Shown: in pieces, positions 4,922-6,529 of the stretch
Layout: each line of letters starts with the position of its first letter
Numbering within the stretch: position 1 is the stretch's first letter
Origin: Mycobacterium sp.
GTDB taxonomy: Bacteria; Actinomycetota; Actinomycetes; Mycobacteriales; Mycobacteriaceae
Direction: 5' to 3'
Assembly: GCA_029256565.1 (NCBI GenBank)
Contig: JAQSXQ010000108.1
Location: 1 to 6,529, forward strand
DNA length: 6,529 bases
The notes under the pieces: model-generated
The model's input: only the letters and a program-made list of their open reading frames with translations
Told to the model about the DNA's origin: nothing
Databases searched by the model: none
Position numbers and translations under genes: made by a program

Positions 4922-5059
4922 CGCAACCCAATCAATCAGGCACGTCCTTGCCAGCGGCTTCCCCACCGCTGGCGCAGGTACGCGCATACAACGAGGAGAA
5001 TAGCGTGGCGGGTGATGTTATTGCGACGGGTGTGGGGTAATCCGTCCGAAATTCATGAA
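4922..5059 (-). promoter_or_regulatory. Leader of the HTH gene with -10 element and strong hairpin
   Basis: This 138-bp gap after proC contains, on the minus strand, TATTCT (5002-4997), a good -10 match, with no clear -35. Downstream is a perfect 8-bp GC-rich stem (gccagcgg 4950-4957, ccgctggc 4966-4973, 8-base loop), which ends 29 bases before the ATG at 4921. No T-tract follows on the minus strand. The proC-proximal part, around 5035-5080, is unusually AT-rich for this window, as promoter DNA often is. Confidence 0.5.
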
Positions 5060-5932
5060 CTACTCAGATGTAATTCTTAGCTGCTCAGAGCGGGTTTTTG
5101 CCGCCGATACGGCGTTGCCGACCGCTGCGCGCAGCCCACCCCGTTCGAGTTCCCGCAGACCAGCGGCGGTGGTACCCCCCGGAGACGTCACGGTGGCCCG
5201 CAGCTGGGCCGGGCTGGTGTCCATTGCTGCACCCCCCTCGGACGGCTGGGTGTCGAGCCGCTCGAGGAGCATCGCGGCCGAACCCGCCATCGTCTGCGCC
5301 ACCAGATCGGTGGCCACCTGACGCGGCAGGCCGGCGTCCACGGCGGCGTCGACGAGCGCCTCGGCCATCAGGAAGAAGTACGCGGGCCCAGAGCCCGACA
5401 CCGCCGTCACGGCGTCCATTTGGGACTCGGGCACGACGACGACCCCGCCGACGGCGTCGAAGATCGCCGCGACGTCCTTGAGCTGCTCGTCGGTGGCGTA
5501 GCGGCCGCGCGCCAGCGCGCTCACTCCCCCGCCGACCACCATGGGCGCATTGGGCATCACGCGGATCACCGGCGACCCGGCGGGCAGCTTGGACTCGAAG
5601 TACGCCGTACCCACGCCTGCCGCCACCGAGACGATGACCTGCTCGGCGCTGTCGTCCTCCGCTCGCGCCACGGCGTCGGCGATCTCGCCGACGACGGCCG
5701 CGACGTCGGCGGGCTTCACGGCCAGGATGACGTAGGTGGCGTTCTCCGCCGCGTCGGCCACCGACGTCAGCAGCACCGAATACGTCTCGGACAGGTGCTT
5801 GGCGCGCTCAGTGCTCTTCTCGGCGACGGCGAGGTCCTTCGCCTGCCGCCCGGCCCGGATCAACCCGGCCAGCAACGCTTCACCGATGCTTCCGCCGCCA
5901 ATAATCGCGATTCTCGACACGGGGTGAAGCAT
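5060..5932 (-). CDS. proC: Pyrroline-5-carboxylate reductase ProC
   Basis: This is a 290-residue cytosolic enzyme that reduces 1-pyrroline-5-carboxylate to L-proline with NAD(P)H, the last step of proline synthesis. The N-terminal Rossmann fold starts RIAIIGGGSIGEALL (7-21), with the glycine motif intact. AVKPADV (71-77) is the conserved cofactor-site segment, and VMPNAP (125-130) follows. The C-terminal dimerisation domain carries AVSGSGPAYFF (177-187) and the P5CR signature region TVTSPGGTTAAGL (247-259), with substrate-binding residues intact. Length is close to mycobacterial ProC, slightly above the usual 270 or so. The ATG at 5932 gives the family N-terminus; GTG at 5920 is a less likely alternative. 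It begins 15 bp after the thioesterase-like gene, so the two are probably cotranscribed. The protein appears fully functional. Confidence 0.97.
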   Translation of the reverse strand: MLHPVSRIAIIGGGSIGEALLAGLIRAGRQAKDLAVAEKSTERAKHLSETYSVLLTSVADAAENATYVILAVKPADVAAVVGEIADAVARAEDDSAEQVIVSVAAGVGTAYFESKLPAGSPVIRVMPNAPMVVGGGVSALARGRYATDEQLKDVAAIFDAVGGVVVVPESQMDAVTAVSGSGPAYFFLMAEALVDAAVDAGLPRQVATDLVAQTMAGSAAMLLERLDTQPSEGGAAMDTSPAQLRATVTSPGGTTAAGLRELERGGLRAAVGNAVSAAKTRSEQLRITSE

Positions 5933-5947
5933 CCCACGCCGCCGGGC

Positions 5948-6529
5948 TCACGCCTCGGCAGGCACCATCGCCAGCTGGCGTGACTGCACGATGACGTGGC
6001 CCTTGGCGTCCACCACGACGTGGTCCTCGTCGAACCACTCGTGCCCGATCTGCATCGTCGTGCACAGCACGCGCAACCAGCCGTCGGCGGGCACGGCGCG
6101 CAGGTAGGCCGTCAGCTGCACCGTTGGCGCCCAGCCGAACCTGTTCACGCCGAAGGTGACCGGTGCCGACACGTCGCCGCACACCAGCGCGAACAGCACG
6201 TCCGGCGCGCAGTCCCGTGGGCGGACCCAGTACTCGATGACCGGCGGCCCACCGTCGGAACGCGGCTGCATCGTCGTCAGCGACGGGCGGATGTCGCACC
6301 CGCGCGCCAGATGCACGATGTCGGCCATCGGGTGTCCCGGACCGATCGGGTCGAGACCCGGCGGCGGGTCCGGTGTCATCAGCGGGATGACGGGATTGTC
6401 CGACAGCAGCGGTGCGTCGTCGGTCTCGAGTTCGGCGAGCGTGATCACCGCGTGCACGGCCACCCGGTCGCCCTGACTCAGCTCCACGTCGACGAGGTTG
6501 ACCCGCCTGCCGCGCTTGCGGATGGTCGC
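5948..6529 (-). CDS. Thioesterase-like hot-dog protein, C-terminal part (Rv0499-like)
   Basis: This is the last 193 residues of a protein that continues past the window edge. The reading frame is open to position 6529 and codes upstream of the GTG at 6487 for a segment beginning ATIRKRGRRVNLVDVEL. That pattern is typical of the first hot-dog domain of the acyl-CoA thioesterase-like family (4HBT_3). GHEWFDEDHVVVDAKG and IVQSRQLAMV near the C-terminus are the usual end of the second hot-dog domain, so the GTG at 6487 is not the true start. Family knowledge suggests hydrolysis of an acyl-CoA, but the substrate is unknown and many members are uncharacterised. It ends 15 bp before proC and probably shares its transcript; no metabolic link to proline synthesis is evident. 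Confidence 0.8.
   Translation of the reverse strand, partial: ATIRKRGRRVNLVDVELSQGDRVAVHAVITLAELETDDAPLLSDNPVIPLMTPDPPPGLDPIGPGHPMADIVHLARGCDIRPSLTTMQPRSDGGPPVIEYWVRPRDCAPDVLFALVCGDVSAPVTFGVNRFGWAPTVQLTAYLRAVPADGWLRVLCTTMQIGHEWFDEDHVVVDAKGHVIVQSRQLAMVPAEA

Noticed and set aside
5060..5090. Near-repeat TCTGAGCAG / TCTGAGTAG at the end of proC, suggesting a duplicated 3' end
   Set aside because: The tail RSEQLRITSE fits the normal ProC C-terminus in length and sequence, so the second copy is the natural end and the similarity is probably chance.
5420..5983. 187-codon plus-strand open frame opposite proC
   Set aside because: His/Arg/Gly-rich translation typical of the reverse complement of a real gene; proC motifs are complete on the other strand.

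Overview
The window is GC-rich actinobacterial chromosome, and its gene content and order match the hemA-serB1-hadD-galE2-proC neighbourhood of mycobacteria. It is most likely a fast-growing Mycolicibacterium. The case rests on the protein sequences themselves: the 33-residue basic protein bS22, a UPF0336 (HadD-type) hot-dog protein, and a GalE2/acyltransferase pair. It also rests on the order, which is the mirror of M. tuberculosis Rv0499-Rv0509 as I recall it. Two gene sets present in M. tuberculosis are absent here: mmpS2-mmpL2 (between the glutaredoxin-like gene and serB1) and cmaA2 (between hadD and the acyltransferase).

Layout. Positions 1-173 (minus) hold the N-terminus of glutamyl-tRNA reductase, HemA, cut by the window edge. 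At 279-569 (minus) lies a small glutaredoxin-like protein, transcribed towards hemA. A 44-bp divergent gap separates it from serB1 (614-1492, plus), a HAD-IB phosphatase whose GTG start sits where a good promoter would place the transcript 5' end. hadD (1572-2123, plus) follows with its own ribosome binding site. hadD converges on a six-gene minus-strand block. In transcription order this is: a thioesterase-like protein (5948-6529, partial), proC (5060-5932), a small excisionase/BldC-like HTH protein (4646-4921), the ribosomal protein bS22 (4404-4505), a GalE2-type SDR (3253-4374) and an LPLAT-type acyltransferase (2147-3214).

Function. The genes serve tetrapyrrole synthesis (hemA), proline synthesis (proC), mycolic acid/FAS-II elongation (hadD), translation (bS22) and probably envelope lipid or sugar metabolism (GalE2-like SDR plus acyltransferase). 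The SDR and acyltransferase are separated by 38 bp and are probably cotranscribed.

No mobile element, CRISPR array, tRNA or rRNA is visible, and no stretch over 300 bp lacks a gene. I do not see a new multigene system. The points most worth checking are the apparent loss of the SDR catalytic Tyr/Lys in the GalE2-type protein, two predicted leaderless promoters (serB1, galE2), a possible promoter that would extend the HTH protein, structured leaders around the HTH-bS22 pair, an inverted repeat before hemA, and a 14-bp tandem duplication between the convergent genes.
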